Source of the DNA: Eubacterium sp.
GTDB taxonomy: Bacteria; Bacillota; Clostridia; Lachnospirales; Lachnospiraceae
Length of the DNA: 40,046 nt
NCBI GenBank assembly: GCA_024698965.1
Contig: JAILQM010000054.1
Location: forward strand, 1-40,046
Direction: 5' to 3'
A program made the position numbers and the translations under genes. The notes beneath the pieces are model-generated. The model was not told where the DNA came from. It did no database searches and worked only from the letters and a program-made list of their open reading frames with translations. Shown in pieces: positions 26,444 to 36,000 of the stretch (position 1 is the stretch's first letter; each line of letters starts with the position of its first letter).

Positions 26444-27676
26444 ATGAGAAGTATTCCTATAAAAAATCTCAGAATGGGAATGATAATTGAAAGCGACATC
26501 TTAAGCGACAATGGCCGCGTTGTTCTTGCCGAAAACAATATCATTGATGAGCAGGCCATAAACAGACTTAAGTTTTATGCCATTCCCTCAATAGAAGTAA
26601 GCGATGATTACGGTTATGATAAGCCGCCGACAGAACTGACGCAGGATAATGTTGCATCGGTTAAAATAGTATTCGAAAATGCCGGTAGTTCCGCTCTCCC
26701 AAAATCAGACTCGGGAAAAGCTATTCATATTGACAAGGCAACTTATCAGAATATGAAACAGCAGCTTCTTCAAAGTCCCACAGCCAACCTAAAAAAACAG
26801 ACTCAGGAAGAAGGAGATTTTAGAAAGCGCAAAGGTTACAAAAAATTACTGACCGGCTATTCTGCCGCACTCAAAACCACCAGGGCACTTTTTTCAAAAA
26901 TAAAAAACGGAGAAAATGTCAGCGACTCACAGTTCATTTCTCTTATAAACGATGCGTTTGACATGAACAACGAATCCTTCTCACTTTTCGAATGGTTTAA
27001 TATAATAAAGGATTTAAACGATCCTATTTACGCCCAGAGTTTAAATGCCGCTCTTTTGTGCAGAGCCTTGGGTAAATGGCTTTCAATGTCCGAATCCGAT
27101 TGCAACGTTTTAGCGGTATGCGGACTTTTACATGATATCGGAAAGCTCACTGTCGATCCGGCAATTTTAAACAAGCCGGGAAATCTTACCGATGCCGAGT
27201 TTAGCGCCATTAGATCTCATCCTATTGCGGGATTTGATATGGTCAAAAAGCTCGAAATCGATCCAAGAGTAAAAAAAGCAATCCTTCAACATCACGAAAG
27301 GAATGACGGAAGCGGATACCCGTTCCACAGAGTTCAAAGTGAGATTCATCCGTTTTCACAGATTACCGCAATTTGTGATGTATATATAGCAATGACATCC
27401 GGACGAAGCCACAGAAAATCCTTATGTCCTTTCGATGTTATTCATAATTTCGAACAAAGCGGAATGGCAATGTTTAACGGCAGATATCTTTTCACCTTCC
27501 TTGAAAACATCGCCCTTTCATATCAGCATAATACGGTTATTCTTAACGACGGCCGCAGCGGAAACATTATAATGCTTAACCGCAACAACTACAGCAGTCC
27601 CGTAGTTCAGCTTTCAAACGGGGAATTTTTAGATCTTTCACAGTCACCTGAACTGCAAATCATAGGATTAAAATAG
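26444..27676 (+). CDS. HD-GYP domain protein, probable c-di-GMP phosphodiesterase
   Basis: A 410-aa cytoplasmic protein. The N-terminal part (MRSIPIKNLRMGMIIESDI, about 1-60) is the short beta domain common before HD-GYP modules. The HD-GYP domain (about 200-375) has LLHDIGKLTVDPAILNKPG, HHERNDGSGYP and ICDVYIAMTSGR. All metal-binding His/Asp residues and the GYP triplet are present, so catalysis is likely. No receiver domain is attached. The ATG at 26444 follows a GGGG ribosome site. The long open frame upstream (from 26240) overlaps the metK control region and is hydrophobic by chance. It ends at a terminator shared with murA. Confidence 0.9.
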   Translation: MRSIPIKNLRMGMIIESDILSDNGRVVLAENNIIDEQAINRLKFYAIPSIEVSDDYGYDKPPTELTQDNVASVKIVFENAGSSALPKSDSGKAIHIDKATYQNMKQQLLQSPTANLKKQTQEEGDFRKRKGYKKLLTGYSAALKTTRALFSKIKNGENVSDSQFISLINDAFDMNNESFSLFEWFNIIKDLNDPIYAQSLNAALLCRALGKWLSMSESDCNVLAVCGLLHDIGKLTVDPAILNKPGNLTDAEFSAIRSHPIAGFDMVKKLEIDPRVKKAILQHHERNDGSGYPFHRVQSEIHPFSQITAICDVYIAMTSGRSHRKSLCPFDVIHNFEQSGMAMFNGRYLFTFLENIALSYQHNTVILNDGRSGNIIMLNRNNYSSPVVQLSNGEFLDLSQSPELQIIGLK

Positions 27677-27701
27677 CCGGAGCTTTAAGCTCCGGCTTTT
27701 C
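27675..27701. terminator. Bidirectional terminator between HD-GYP gene and murA
   Basis: Nine-base perfect stem AGCCGGAGC / GCTCCGGCT, five-base loop, T run on the plus strand and CTATTTTAAT on the minus strand. Confidence 0.88.
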
Positions 27702-28994
27702 TTATGAAACCTTTAAGGTAAATTTTTGAATTTCTTTTTCCGATGATACCTTTTCTATTTTGGCTCCGAGTAATGCAAGCTTCTTTTCAAAGTCTTCATA
27801 TCCTCTTTCAACATAGTAAATATCATCAACAACCGTAATGCCTTCTGCAGCAAGTCCGGCTATTACAAGCGCTGCACCGGCTCTTAAATCAGGTGCCGCA
27901 ACTCTTGCTCCGGTGTATTTTTCAACTCCGTTTATAATTGCGGTATTTCCTTCTACCTTGATGCTCGCTCCCATTCTTGAAAGTTCATCGACATATCTGA
28001 ATCTGTTTTCAAAAATGCTTTCCGTTACTATACTTGTTCCTTCCGAAATAGCAAGTACCGTCGTAATCTGCGGCTGCATATCCGTAGGATATCCCGGATA
28101 AGCAAGTGTCATTACCTGAGTCGAACGAAGAGGCTTAGATGCGACAACTCTGACCGCATCATCAAATTCTTCTATCTCGCATCCCATTTCTATAAGTTTT
28201 GCGCTTGTTGCCTCAAGATGCTTCGGAATTACATTCTTTATTGTTACATCTCCCTTGGTAGCGGCTGCTGCGAACATAAATGTTCCGGCCTCTATCTGAT
28301 CAGGGATGATAGAATACTCTGTCTTATGAAGTTTTTCAACTCCCTCAATTCTGATAACATCAGTACCGGCACCCTTTATGTTGGCTCCCATACTGTTAAG
28401 GAAGTTGGCAACATCTACTACATGCGGCTCTTTGGCTGCATTTTCGATTATTGTCTTTCCTTCTGCCATTGATGCGGCAAGAAGAACGTTTATTGTAGCT
28501 CCTACAGATACCTTATCCATATAAACATGTCCACCGACAAGCTTTTCGGCCTGAGCATGAATAAGTCCGTACTCGAGCTTTACATCTGCGCCTAATGCCT
28601 TAAATCCCTTAAGATGCAAGTCAATAGGTCTGCTTCCTATCTCGCATCCTCCCGGGAAAGCCACCTCGGCCTTTTTATATTTGCCCAAAAGAGCACCAAG
28701 TAAATAATATGACGCTCTTATTTTGCTAATGAATTCATAATCCACTCTGACTGAGTCGATTAAAGAACCGTTAATCTTAACGGTATGTCTGTCTACGCGT
28801 TCTACATGTGCTCCGATTTCTTCGATCGCTTTAAGTAAAACCCTAATGTCTCTAACATCCGGCAGGTTTTCGATGACAACGGTCTCATCGGCCATTATTG
28901 ATGCTGCGATAATTGCAAGAGCCGCGTTTTTGGCTCCACCAATCTCAACATCCCCCACAAGCGGTATTCCGCCGCTTATTACATACTGTTCCAT
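27702..28994 (-). CDS. murA: UDP-N-acetylglucosamine 1-carboxyvinyltransferase MurA
   Basis: First committed step of peptidoglycan synthesis: transfers enolpyruvate from PEP to UDP-GlcNAc. The 430-aa EPSP-synthase fold has GGAKNAALAIIAA near the start and the active Cys117 in FPGGCEIGSRPIDLH. The intact Cys predicts fosfomycin sensitivity of this enzyme. Firmicutes often carry two paralogues (MurAA, MurAB), and I cannot tell which this is. AGAGGTG lies upstream of the ATG and the gene has its own promoter. Confidence 0.97.
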   Translation of the reverse strand: MEQYVISGGIPLVGDVEIGGAKNAALAIIAASIMADETVVIENLPDVRDIRVLLKAIEEIGAHVERVDRHTVKINGSLIDSVRVDYEFISKIRASYYLLGALLGKYKKAEVAFPGGCEIGSRPIDLHLKGFKALGADVKLEYGLIHAQAEKLVGGHVYMDKVSVGATINVLLAASMAEGKTIIENAAKEPHVVDVANFLNSMGANIKGAGTDVIRIEGVEKLHKTEYSIIPDQIEAGTFMFAAAATKGDVTIKNVIPKHLEATSAKLIEMGCEIEEFDDAVRVVASKPLRSTQVMTLAYPGYPTDMQPQITTVLAISEGTSIVTESIFENRFRYVDELSRMGASIKVEGNTAIINGVEKYTGARVAAPDLRAGAALVIAGLAAEGITVVDDIYYVERGYEDFEKKLALLGAKIEKVSSEKEIQKFTLKVS

Positions 28995-29051
28995 GTAACA
29001 CCTCTGTTTTCAAATCTCTCCCTAATACAGTTATACACTATATATAGTTTG

Positions 29052-29080
29052 AGTTTATCATATTACCACTAAAAAGTAAA
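29052..29080 (-). promoter_or_regulatory. murA promoter
   Basis: -35 TTTACT (29075-29080), 17-bp spacer, extended -10 TGATAAACT (hexamer 29052-29057). The same TTTACT-17-TGA pattern precedes dnaE. Confidence 0.6.
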
Positions 29081-29104
29081 TATCTCACCACGCAAGAGAA
29101 TATT

Positions 29105-29620
29105 TTATTCCATATTGGCAATCTTGTCAAGAATTTCCGCTACTGTTTCTTCTATTCCAAGCCCGTCCTGGTTAATTATGATATCGGCGTACTTTTCATA
29201 AAGCGGTACTCTTTCATTATAAAGCGCCTTAAGATCCTGACCTTCTCTTAAAACAACGCCTCTGCTTTTTAAATTGCGAAGCCTGCGGGAAAGGACTCTG
29301 TAAGATGTCTTAAGATAGACAATGACTGCAGTTTTTTTATAATGCTTCATTGCCGCTTCACCGTAAACCGCACTGCCGCCCGTGGCAATAACCGAGCGCT
29401 TTGCCCTTACCGAAGCATTAACCCTGTTTTCTATTTCCAAAAAGCCGTCCACGCCGACTTCTTCTATTATCTCGGAGAGCTTTTTCCCTTCGGCCTTCTG
29501 AATAAGAAGATCCGCATCTATGAACTGGTAGCCCGCCACCTTTGCCAAAACAACACCCGCCGTACTTTTTCCTACGCCGGGCATGCCTATAAGAACTATG
29601 TTTTTATCTTTATTATCCAA
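29105..29620 (-). CDS. aroK: Shikimate kinase-like P-loop kinase
   Basis: A 171-aa kinase with Walker A GMPGVGKST (12-20), DAD at 35-37 and a lid Arg region (LRNLKSRGV). Shikimate kinases normally have FR--E and TGGGAV for substrate binding. Here these read FLEIEN and TGGSAV, so the shikimate-contacting Arg is missing. A recognised subfamily shares this change and is still labelled shikimate kinase. No other aromatic pathway gene is nearby, so the substrate is uncertain. The start is TTG at 29620 with CAGG seven bases upstream. It is last in an operon with the coiled-coil and alarmone synthetase genes. Confidence 0.75.
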   Translation of the reverse strand: MDNKDKNIVLIGMPGVGKSTAGVVLAKVAGYQFIDADLLIQKAEGKKLSEIIEEVGVDGFLEIENRVNASVRAKRSVIATGGSAVYGEAAMKHYKKTAVIVYLKTSYRVLSRRLRNLKSRGVVLREGQDLKALYNERVPLYEKYADIIINQDGLGIEETVAEILDKIANME

Positions 29621-29640
29621 ATCAATACCTGCCTGTAAAA

Positions 29641-30249
29641 TTATATGCCGAAGAGCTGACTGAGTATTCCAAGATCGTAAAGAATATATCCGCCAATCAT
29701 AAGGAAGTTTATAATACCGAAGAAAAGTCCCCAGCTCGCTGCCGACGATTTCATCTTCTTAACAGTTGCATCACTCGGTTCTTTTTCTTTTACAACCGTA
29801 GTAAGATCCTCAATGCTGCTCTGGAGATTGCGGTAAACCTTAATACACTCGGAATGCGTTTTATCAGACAAATCGTCCTTCATCTTTGTAAGTTCTTCGC
29901 CGAACTGCTCCTGGCGGCTTCTTACCTCCATGCTGTCCGACTCATACACGCTTTTAAACTCCTCAACAGCGCTGTCCACTCTCTTAATAAGCTCGTCAAT
30001 GTCGCCCTCAAGCTTTGCCGCATAAACCGTCATCTCTTCTTTTGCGGAATCCACAACGGCCTGAGCCTGCTTTTTCTGCTCGTCAAGTCTGCCTTCAAGC
30101 TCTTTTACCTCGGTTTCTTTTTCGGAAGCCTTTATTTCAAGCTCTGAAAGTTCTTCTTCTTTTGAAATCAGCTTTGCCTGAAGATTTTTGGCCTTGTCCC
30201 TGATTTCATCTATCTGCTTCATAAGATAATCATTCTGCATCATGTTCAT
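29641..30249 (-). CDS. Coiled-coil protein with C-terminal membrane anchor
   Basis: A 202-aa protein. Residues about 10-165 are almost entirely charged and heptad-like (Glu/Lys/Leu-rich, e.g. SKEEELSELEIKASEKETEV), predicting one or two long coiled coils. One hydrophobic segment near the end (SWGLFFGIINFLMIGGYILY) makes it a tail-anchored protein with its bulk in the cytoplasm. GAGAGG lies seven bases before the ATG at 30249. It starts 18 bases after the alarmone synthetase stop. No family is recognised. A scaffold or membrane tether is an inference from architecture. Confidence 0.82.
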   Translation of the reverse strand: MNMMQNDYLMKQIDEIRDKAKNLQAKLISKEEELSELEIKASEKETEVKELEGRLDEQKKQAQAVVDSAKEEMTVYAAKLEGDIDELIKRVDSAVEEFKSVYESDSMEVRSRQEQFGEELTKMKDDLSDKTHSECIKVYRNLQSSIEDLTTVVKEKEPSDATVKKMKSSAASWGLFFGIINFLMIGGYILYDLGILSQLFGI

Positions 30250-30267
30250 AAATTTTCCTCTCATATT

Positions 30268-30906
30268 TTAGTCCTCAAGCTTATACTGCCTGATTTCATC
30301 ATTCAGCGAAAGCATTTTTTCATCAAGCTGCGAAACAATGCTTGCGCATTCCCGAAGCTCTTTACTTATATGTTCCGGTGCATGTCCCTCGAATTTATAG
30401 TAAATCTTATGCTCAAGCGACGCCCAAAAGTCCATCGCTATCGTTCTTATCTGTATCTCGACCTTTGTGTCGACTACCCGGTCCGACATAAAAATCGGCA
30501 CGGTAACTATCATATGATAGCTCTTATACCCGCTTTCTTTGGGATTTTTAATATAATCCTTTATAGAGACAACGGTAAGGTCATTCTGACGCCCTATCAT
30601 CTCCGCGAGCCTGTATATATCCGATGTAAACGAGCAAACAAGGCGGATTCCCGCAAAGTCGTTCACATATGTAATCATGTTTTGTATTGTCGGCTCATAG
30701 CCGTACCTTTTAAGCTTTTTAACAATACTTTCAGGGCTTTTTATTCTGCTCTTAAAGTACTCGATGGGATTGTAATTATGTACATGCTTGAACTCATCGT
30801 TTAGAATTTCAAGCTTGGTTACCACTTCCTTTGCCGCAGCATTATAAAGGAACGTAACCGTTTCCCAGCTTTCAAGGTCTTCTCCGAATTCACTGTTTTC
30901 TGCCAT
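30268..30906 (-). CDS. Small alarmone synthetase (RelA/SpoT domain)
   Basis: A 212-aa protein holding a single (p)ppGpp synthetase domain, the size of Bacillus YjbM (RelQ). Visible motifs are VNDFAGIRLVCSF with Asp83, the G-loop region NPKESGYKSYH, and KVEIQIRTIAMDFWASLEHKIYYK with Glu150. There is no HD hydrolase, TGS or ACT domain, so it can make but not degrade the alarmone and should be regulated by expression or allostery. The ATG at 30906 has GAGGAGG. It is first in a three-gene operon. Confidence 0.92.
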   Translation of the reverse strand: MAENSEFGEDLESWETVTFLYNAAAKEVVTKLEILNDEFKHVHNYNPIEYFKSRIKSPESIVKKLKRYGYEPTIQNMITYVNDFAGIRLVCSFTSDIYRLAEMIGRQNDLTVVSIKDYIKNPKESGYKSYHMIVTVPIFMSDRVVDTKVEIQIRTIAMDFWASLEHKIYYKFEGHAPEHISKELRECASIVSQLDEKMLSLNDEIRQYKLED

Positions 30907-30931
30907 TTTTCCTCCTCTCTCCCTATCGGTT

Positions 30932-30937
30932 ATTATA
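30932..30937 (-). promoter_or_regulatory. Extended -10 of the alarmone synthetase operon
   Basis: TGATATAAT with a perfect hexamer 26 bases before the start codon. No clear -35 is present. Confidence 0.5.
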
Positions 30938-30997
30938 TCACATAGGAACATGTAAAATACATCATAATTTGCATTTTAACCGCATCGGGCGATAGGT

Positions 30998-31267
30998 TTA
31001 TTCATCTTCTTCTATTACCTGAAGTTCAAGATAGTCAAAATCGATGTTTTCCACAAAGCTGTCCTGATAAAATCTGACCTTTGCATGCCTCTTAAACTCG
31101 TTAATATTATTATCAAGCCAGATAGGGTGTCCGAGGTCAAATTCCGCGCATACCTTATCTACTGCTCCGAACACCTTATGAGTCCTTGTATCGTCTTCAT
31201 CGTTTTCTATCACAACATCTTTGACAAGATGATTACTTTTCCACTCTTTAGCCCACATTCTAAACAT
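30998..31267 (-). CDS. Small conserved-looking hypothetical protein, 89 aa
   Basis: A hydrophilic 89-aa protein opening MFRMWAKEWKSNHLVKDVV, with KVFGAVDKVCAEFDLGHPIWL in the middle and an acidic end (LQVIEEDE). The ATG at 31267 lies ten bases after GGAGG and overlaps the methylase stop by eight bases. An ATG three codons later is possible. I recall similar short proteins only as hypotheticals in Lachnospiraceae. It is last in the dnaE-pfkA operon. No membrane segment, metal motif or catalytic pattern is evident. Confidence 0.8.
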   Translation of the reverse strand: MFRMWAKEWKSNHLVKDVVIENDEDDTRTHKVFGAVDKVCAEFDLGHPIWLDNNINEFKRHAKVRFYQDSFVENIDFDYLELQVIEEDE

Positions 31268-32036
31268 TTCGTCTCTGCCTCCGGGCTTCATACATGCATA
31301 CAGAAGCCGCTATTGCCGCATTTAGCGACTCCACCTTGCCGCACATAGGAATAATAATCCTTTCATTCGCCGCATCAAGCGCCTCTTTGCTAAGCCCGTT
31401 TCCTTCATTTCCTATAAAAATTGCCGTAGGCTTCCGATAGTCCACCTCATCATAATTCTTTTCAGCTCCAAGCTCTGTTGCCACCACCGTAAAACCTCTT
31501 TTTTTGAGGTCTTCGGCAAGTGCCGCTATATCGTCTGTTATCATATGCGGCACCCTTAAAAGCGATCCCATGGTACTTCTTACAGTCTTCGGATTGTAAA
31601 TATCTACCGTATCACGACTCATAATCACTCCGGATATTCCCGCTGCCTCTCCGCATCTTATAATCGTGCCGAGATTCCCCGGATCCTGAAGACCGTCGAT
31701 TAAGACAATAAACGGTTCTTCGTTTTTGGGAAACATATCCTCAAGAGTATGTTTTTTCATCTTAACCACTGCCATAATTCCCTGCGGAGTAACCGTATCG
31801 CTTACATGAGAAAACACCTTATCACTCATGATTTCATAATCTCTTCCCGAAAGCGTATCGCTATTTTTTTCCGCAAAGCTTTCGCTTACATATATTTTCT
31901 CAATGATATCTTCCGGCACTTCCCTAAACATTCTAATGCCTTCTACAATATATGTGCCGCTTTCTTTCCTGGCTTTGGTTTTTTTCAGCAGCAATGAAAG
32001 ATGCTTTACCGCTGCGTTATCATTACTTGTTATCAT
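31260..32036 (-). CDS. SpoU/TrmH-family RNA 2'-O-methyltransferase
   Basis: A 258-aa SPOUT methylase for rRNA or tRNA ribose. The N-terminal substrate-binding domain (about 1-95) has VEGIRMFRE. The knot domain carries the three motifs: motif 1 DPGNLGTIIRCGEAAG, motif 2 IFIGNEGNGLS and motif 3 VESLNAAIAASVCMYEARRQ. The layout matches RlmB/TrmH enzymes, but the modified nucleotide cannot be predicted. Its ATG overlaps the pfkA stop (TAATG). Confidence 0.93.
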   Translation of the reverse strand: MITSNDNAAVKHLSLLLKKTKARKESGTYIVEGIRMFREVPEDIIEKIYVSESFAEKNSDTLSGRDYEIMSDKVFSHVSDTVTPQGIMAVVKMKKHTLEDMFPKNEEPFIVLIDGLQDPGNLGTIIRCGEAAGISGVIMSRDTVDIYNPKTVRSTMGSLLRVPHMITDDIAALAEDLKKRGFTVVATELGAEKNYDEVDYRKPTAIFIGNEGNGLSKEALDAANERIIIPMCGKVESLNAAIAASVCMYEARRQRRNV

Positions 32037-33010
32037 TATATTGCCAGCCTCTTACTGATTGAATACTGGTATTCCGAAATGCTCTTCTCCATCGCAAGTG
32101 CTTCATCTATATCATAGTCGGTGAATTCACCCTCACTATAGGCAACAACTCTGTTGGTTTTACCCGCCAAAAGAAGGTCAACCGCATAGCATCCCATTGT
32201 TGTAGCATAAACTCTGTCCTTACATGTAGGGCTTCCGCCTCTTTGCATGTATCCGAGGATTGTGGCTCTTGTTTCAAGTCCGGTTGCGGCCTCTATTCTT
32301 TCAGCCATAAGCATTGAATGGCCGATTCCCTCTGCATTTACGATTATATGATGCTTTTTGCCTCGTTTTCTGTTGGCAATAATGTGGTCTATTATTCGTC
32401 TCTCATCATAGTCATAATTTTCCGGAAGCAAAATATCCTCAGCTCCGTTTGCAAGTCCGCACCAAAGCGCGATATGTCCGGCATTTCGTCCCATTACCTC
32501 TATAATGCTGCATCTTTCGTGAGATGTAGACGTATCCCTAATCTTATCAATAGCTTCCATAGCCGTATTTACGGCCGTATCAAATCCGATTGTATAGTCC
32601 GTGCATGTAATATCAAGATCTATTGTTCCCGGAATTCCGACTACGTTTATGCCGTATTTGGACAAATCCAAAGCTCCTCTGAAAGAACCGTCCCCACCGA
32701 TTACAACAAGCCCGTCAATCCCGTTCTTTTTGCAGTTTTCTGCTGCGGTATTTTGTCCTTCCGATGTCATCATCTCAGGGCATCTGGCAGTCTGAAGCAC
32801 GGTTCCGCCCCTTTGAATAATATCAGATACATCTTTTGCGGTCATATCTTTTATCTCATTATTTATAAGTCCCGCATATCCTCTGTGTACGCCCTTTACT
32901 TTAAGCCCGTTATAAACCGCGCATCTTACGACGGCTCTTATCGCCGCATTCATTCCCGGCGCGTCTCCTCCGCTTGTAAGAACTCCTATTGTGCTTACTT
33001 CGTTTGCCAT
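32036..33010 (-). CDS. pfkA: 6-phosphofructokinase PfkA
   Basis: Phosphorylates fructose 6-phosphate, the committing step of glycolysis. The 324-aa protein has TSGGDAPGMNAAIR, GGDGSFRGA and MGRNAGHIALW. The catalytic loop reads GTIDLDI (128-134). Bacterial ATP enzymes usually have GTIDNDI there. Both Asp residues and the Thr are kept, and GGDGS favours ATP over pyrophosphate. CAGGAGG precedes the ATG. It lies 18 bases after dnaE, matching the dnaE-pfkA pairing known in other Firmicutes. Confidence 0.96.
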   Translation of the reverse strand: MANEVSTIGVLTSGGDAPGMNAAIRAVVRCAVYNGLKVKGVHRGYAGLINNEIKDMTAKDVSDIIQRGGTVLQTARCPEMMTSEGQNTAAENCKKNGIDGLVVIGGDGSFRGALDLSKYGINVVGIPGTIDLDITCTDYTIGFDTAVNTAMEAIDKIRDTSTSHERCSIIEVMGRNAGHIALWCGLANGAEDILLPENYDYDERRIIDHIIANRKRGKKHHIIVNAEGIGHSMLMAERIEAATGLETRATILGYMQRGGSPTCKDRVYATTMGCYAVDLLLAGKTNRVVAYSEGEFTDYDIDEALAMEKSISEYQYSISKRLAI

Positions 33011-33028
33011 TTCAAAATACCTCCTGTT

Positions 33029-36000
33029 CTATATTGTTTTTTCAACAAGCTTAACATTTCCTTCTCCAAAACGGTTCTTTAAAAGAATAATGTTTTCATC
33101 GCTTGCATTAATCGTATTTCTGAATCCGAGGCGTTTTATCTGCTTTTCTTCGGAAAGATAAGCAACCACCTCCGAATCACCGTGAATATCTTTTATATAT
33201 TTAAAAAGGTCATCCTCGGCCTCTATATAACTGTCTCTGTTTGCAAATTGCAGCCAAACCTGTTTTATTGTCTCATCAAAGCCGAATATTTTATCACAGA
33301 TAAGCTTTCCGTCTTTCTCGTCTTCAATCTGAACCTTGCCCTTAACAAAAACCTTTGCATCCTCTGTCAGATACTCTCTGTATTTTTCGTACCTGTCCGG
33401 GAATACAATGATTTCCACAGATCCCATTCTGTCCTCTAAGGTTACAAAAGCCATTGCCTTATTGTTTTTTGTGATCTTGACCGTCACATTTTCAATAAGA
33501 CCACCGACTGTAGCTGTCTTTCCGTCTTCGGCCTTTGTAAGTCCGGTCTCTTCATCATGAATAAAGTCGGTCGTAAGATTCGTTATATTCTTCTTCCACT
33601 TATCCTCGTACTCATCTAAAGGATGGCCGCTTACATAAATGCCAAGCACTTCTTTTTCGTAAGCCAAAAGCTCCTCTTTATCATACTCTTCAACATTCGG
33701 AAGCTTGAGCTTGTATTCCTTTTTTTCTTCGGTATCCATAAAGTCAAAAAGGCTCATCTGGCCGGCCATGGTATTTTTCTTCTTTGAAGCAACAGAATCC
33801 ATCACATCTTCGTATATATACATATACTGTCTTCTGTAACCGCCGAAGCTGTCAAATACTCCTGCCTTAATAAAGCTCTCGACCGTTCTTTTATTAATCT
33901 CTTTAGAGGTAAGTCTTTCACAGAAATTCTCAAGTCCCGTAAACTTACCGCCGGCTTCCCTTTCGGCAACAATTGCCTCAATAACGTTTCTTCCGACACT
34001 CTTTATCGCCGAAAGGCCGTATCTTATCGAGCCGTTATCTACAGAAAATCCCCACTCTCCTTCATTTATATCCGGAGGCAGAATCTTTATCCCAAGGTCA
34101 AGCGTTGTATAAATATACTCCGAAAGCTTTGTCGGATTGTCTATTACCGATGTCATAAGCGCCGCCATGTATTCTACCGGATAATAATGCTTAAGGTATG
34201 CCGTCTCGTAAGATACAACGGCATAAGCCGCCGCATGGGATTTGTTGAACGCATACTTTGCAAAGTCTATCATCTCATCGTATATCTTGTTGGCAACCTT
34301 CTCGTCTATTCCGTTTGCAACAGCGCCTTTTACGCCCTCTTCTTCATTTCCGTAGACGAAGTTCTTCCTCTCCTGCTCCATTACAGAGCCTTTTTTCTTG
34401 GACATCGCTCGTCTTACAAGGTCGCTTCGTCCCCAGGTATATCCGGCCAAATCTCTTACTATCTGCATAACCTGTTCCTGATACACAATGCAGCCGTATG
34501 TCGGCTTTAATATAGGCTCTAAGGCCGGGCAGTCATAACGGATATTGGCCTGGTCGTTTTTGCCTCTGATATAGGCCGGTATAAAGTCCATAGGACCCGG
34601 TCTGTAAAGCGATATTCCGGCTATAATATCTTCCAGGGACTGAGGCTTTAACTCTTTCATGAAGTTTTTCATACCGGTGCTCTCAAGCTGGAAAATGCCG
34701 CTGCATCTTCCGGTAGAAATCTCCTCAAATATAGCCTTGTCATCGAAATCAATATTGTCTATATCAAGCCACTTTCCCGTGCTTTTTTCTATAAGCTTTT
34801 GAGCATTTTGAATGACCGTAAGGTTTCTTAAGCCCAAAAAGTCCATCTTTAAAAGACCGAGCTCTTCAATTGTCGTCATTGTAAACTGAGTCGTAATGGT
34901 TCCGTCCTGCGCTCTTGAAAGAGGCACATACTCATTCATCGGAAGTTCGCTGATTACGACTCCGGCCGCATGCATGGATGTGTGTCTCGGAAGACCTTCA
35001 AGTCTTTTTGACATATCAATAAGCTTTCTTACATTTTCATCTGTTTCATATGCCTTCTTTAAATCCGGGCTTGATACAAGAGCTTTATCAATTGTAATTC
35101 CAAGCTCCGCCGGTACCATTTTTGCAATAGATGAGCAAAATGCATAAGGCAGATCCATTACTCTTCCGACATCACGAATAACACCTCTGGCAGCCATCGT
35201 ACCGAAGGTGACTATCTGTACGACCTGATCCTTGCCGTATTTTTCCATAACATAGTCAATGACCTCGCCTCGTCTCTCCACGCAAAAGTCCACGTCTATA
35301 TCGGGCATTGACACACGTTCCGGATTAAGGAATCTTTCAAAAATCAGGTTGTATTTTATCGGATCTATATTTGTGATTCCGAGAGAATATGAGACAACGC
35401 TTCCCGCTGCCGAACCTCTTCCCGGTCCCACCATAATATCGTTTTTTCTTGAATAGTTTATAAAATCCCAGACTATGAGGAAATAATCCACATATCCCAT
35501 CTGCTCAATGGTCGAAAGCTCATACTCGAGTCTCTCTTTAAGATCGTCTCCCGCATCCGGATATCTTTTTTCAAATCCTTCTTTGCAAAGTGCCCTCAAA
35601 TACTCCGACGAAGTATATCCTTCCGGAGTCTTGTATTTAGGAAGCTTTGACTCGTGGAAAACAATTTCCACATTACATCTGTCGGCAATCTCCTGCGTTT
35701 TTTCTATAGCCTCCGGTACATAAGGAAAGAGCTTTCTCATTTCCTCTTCGGATTTTACGTAGTATTGTCCGCCCTCATAACGCATTCTGTCCTCATCCGC
35801 GAGCTTTTTGCCGGTCTGAAGGCAGAGCAGAATGTCATGCGGCTCCGCATCGGACGCATAAGTATAATGACAGTCGTTTGTCACAACTATATCTATTCCG
35901 GTTTCGTCGCGAAGCTTTAAAAGCTGCTGATTTACATACTTTTGAGTCGGTATTCCGTGATCCTGAAGTTCAAGGAAATAATTGTTTTTGCCGAATGTAT

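Noticed and set aside
32318-33082. 254-residue plus-strand frame over pfkA
   Set aside because: Antisense to a clear pfkA, with biased composition typical of complement frames.
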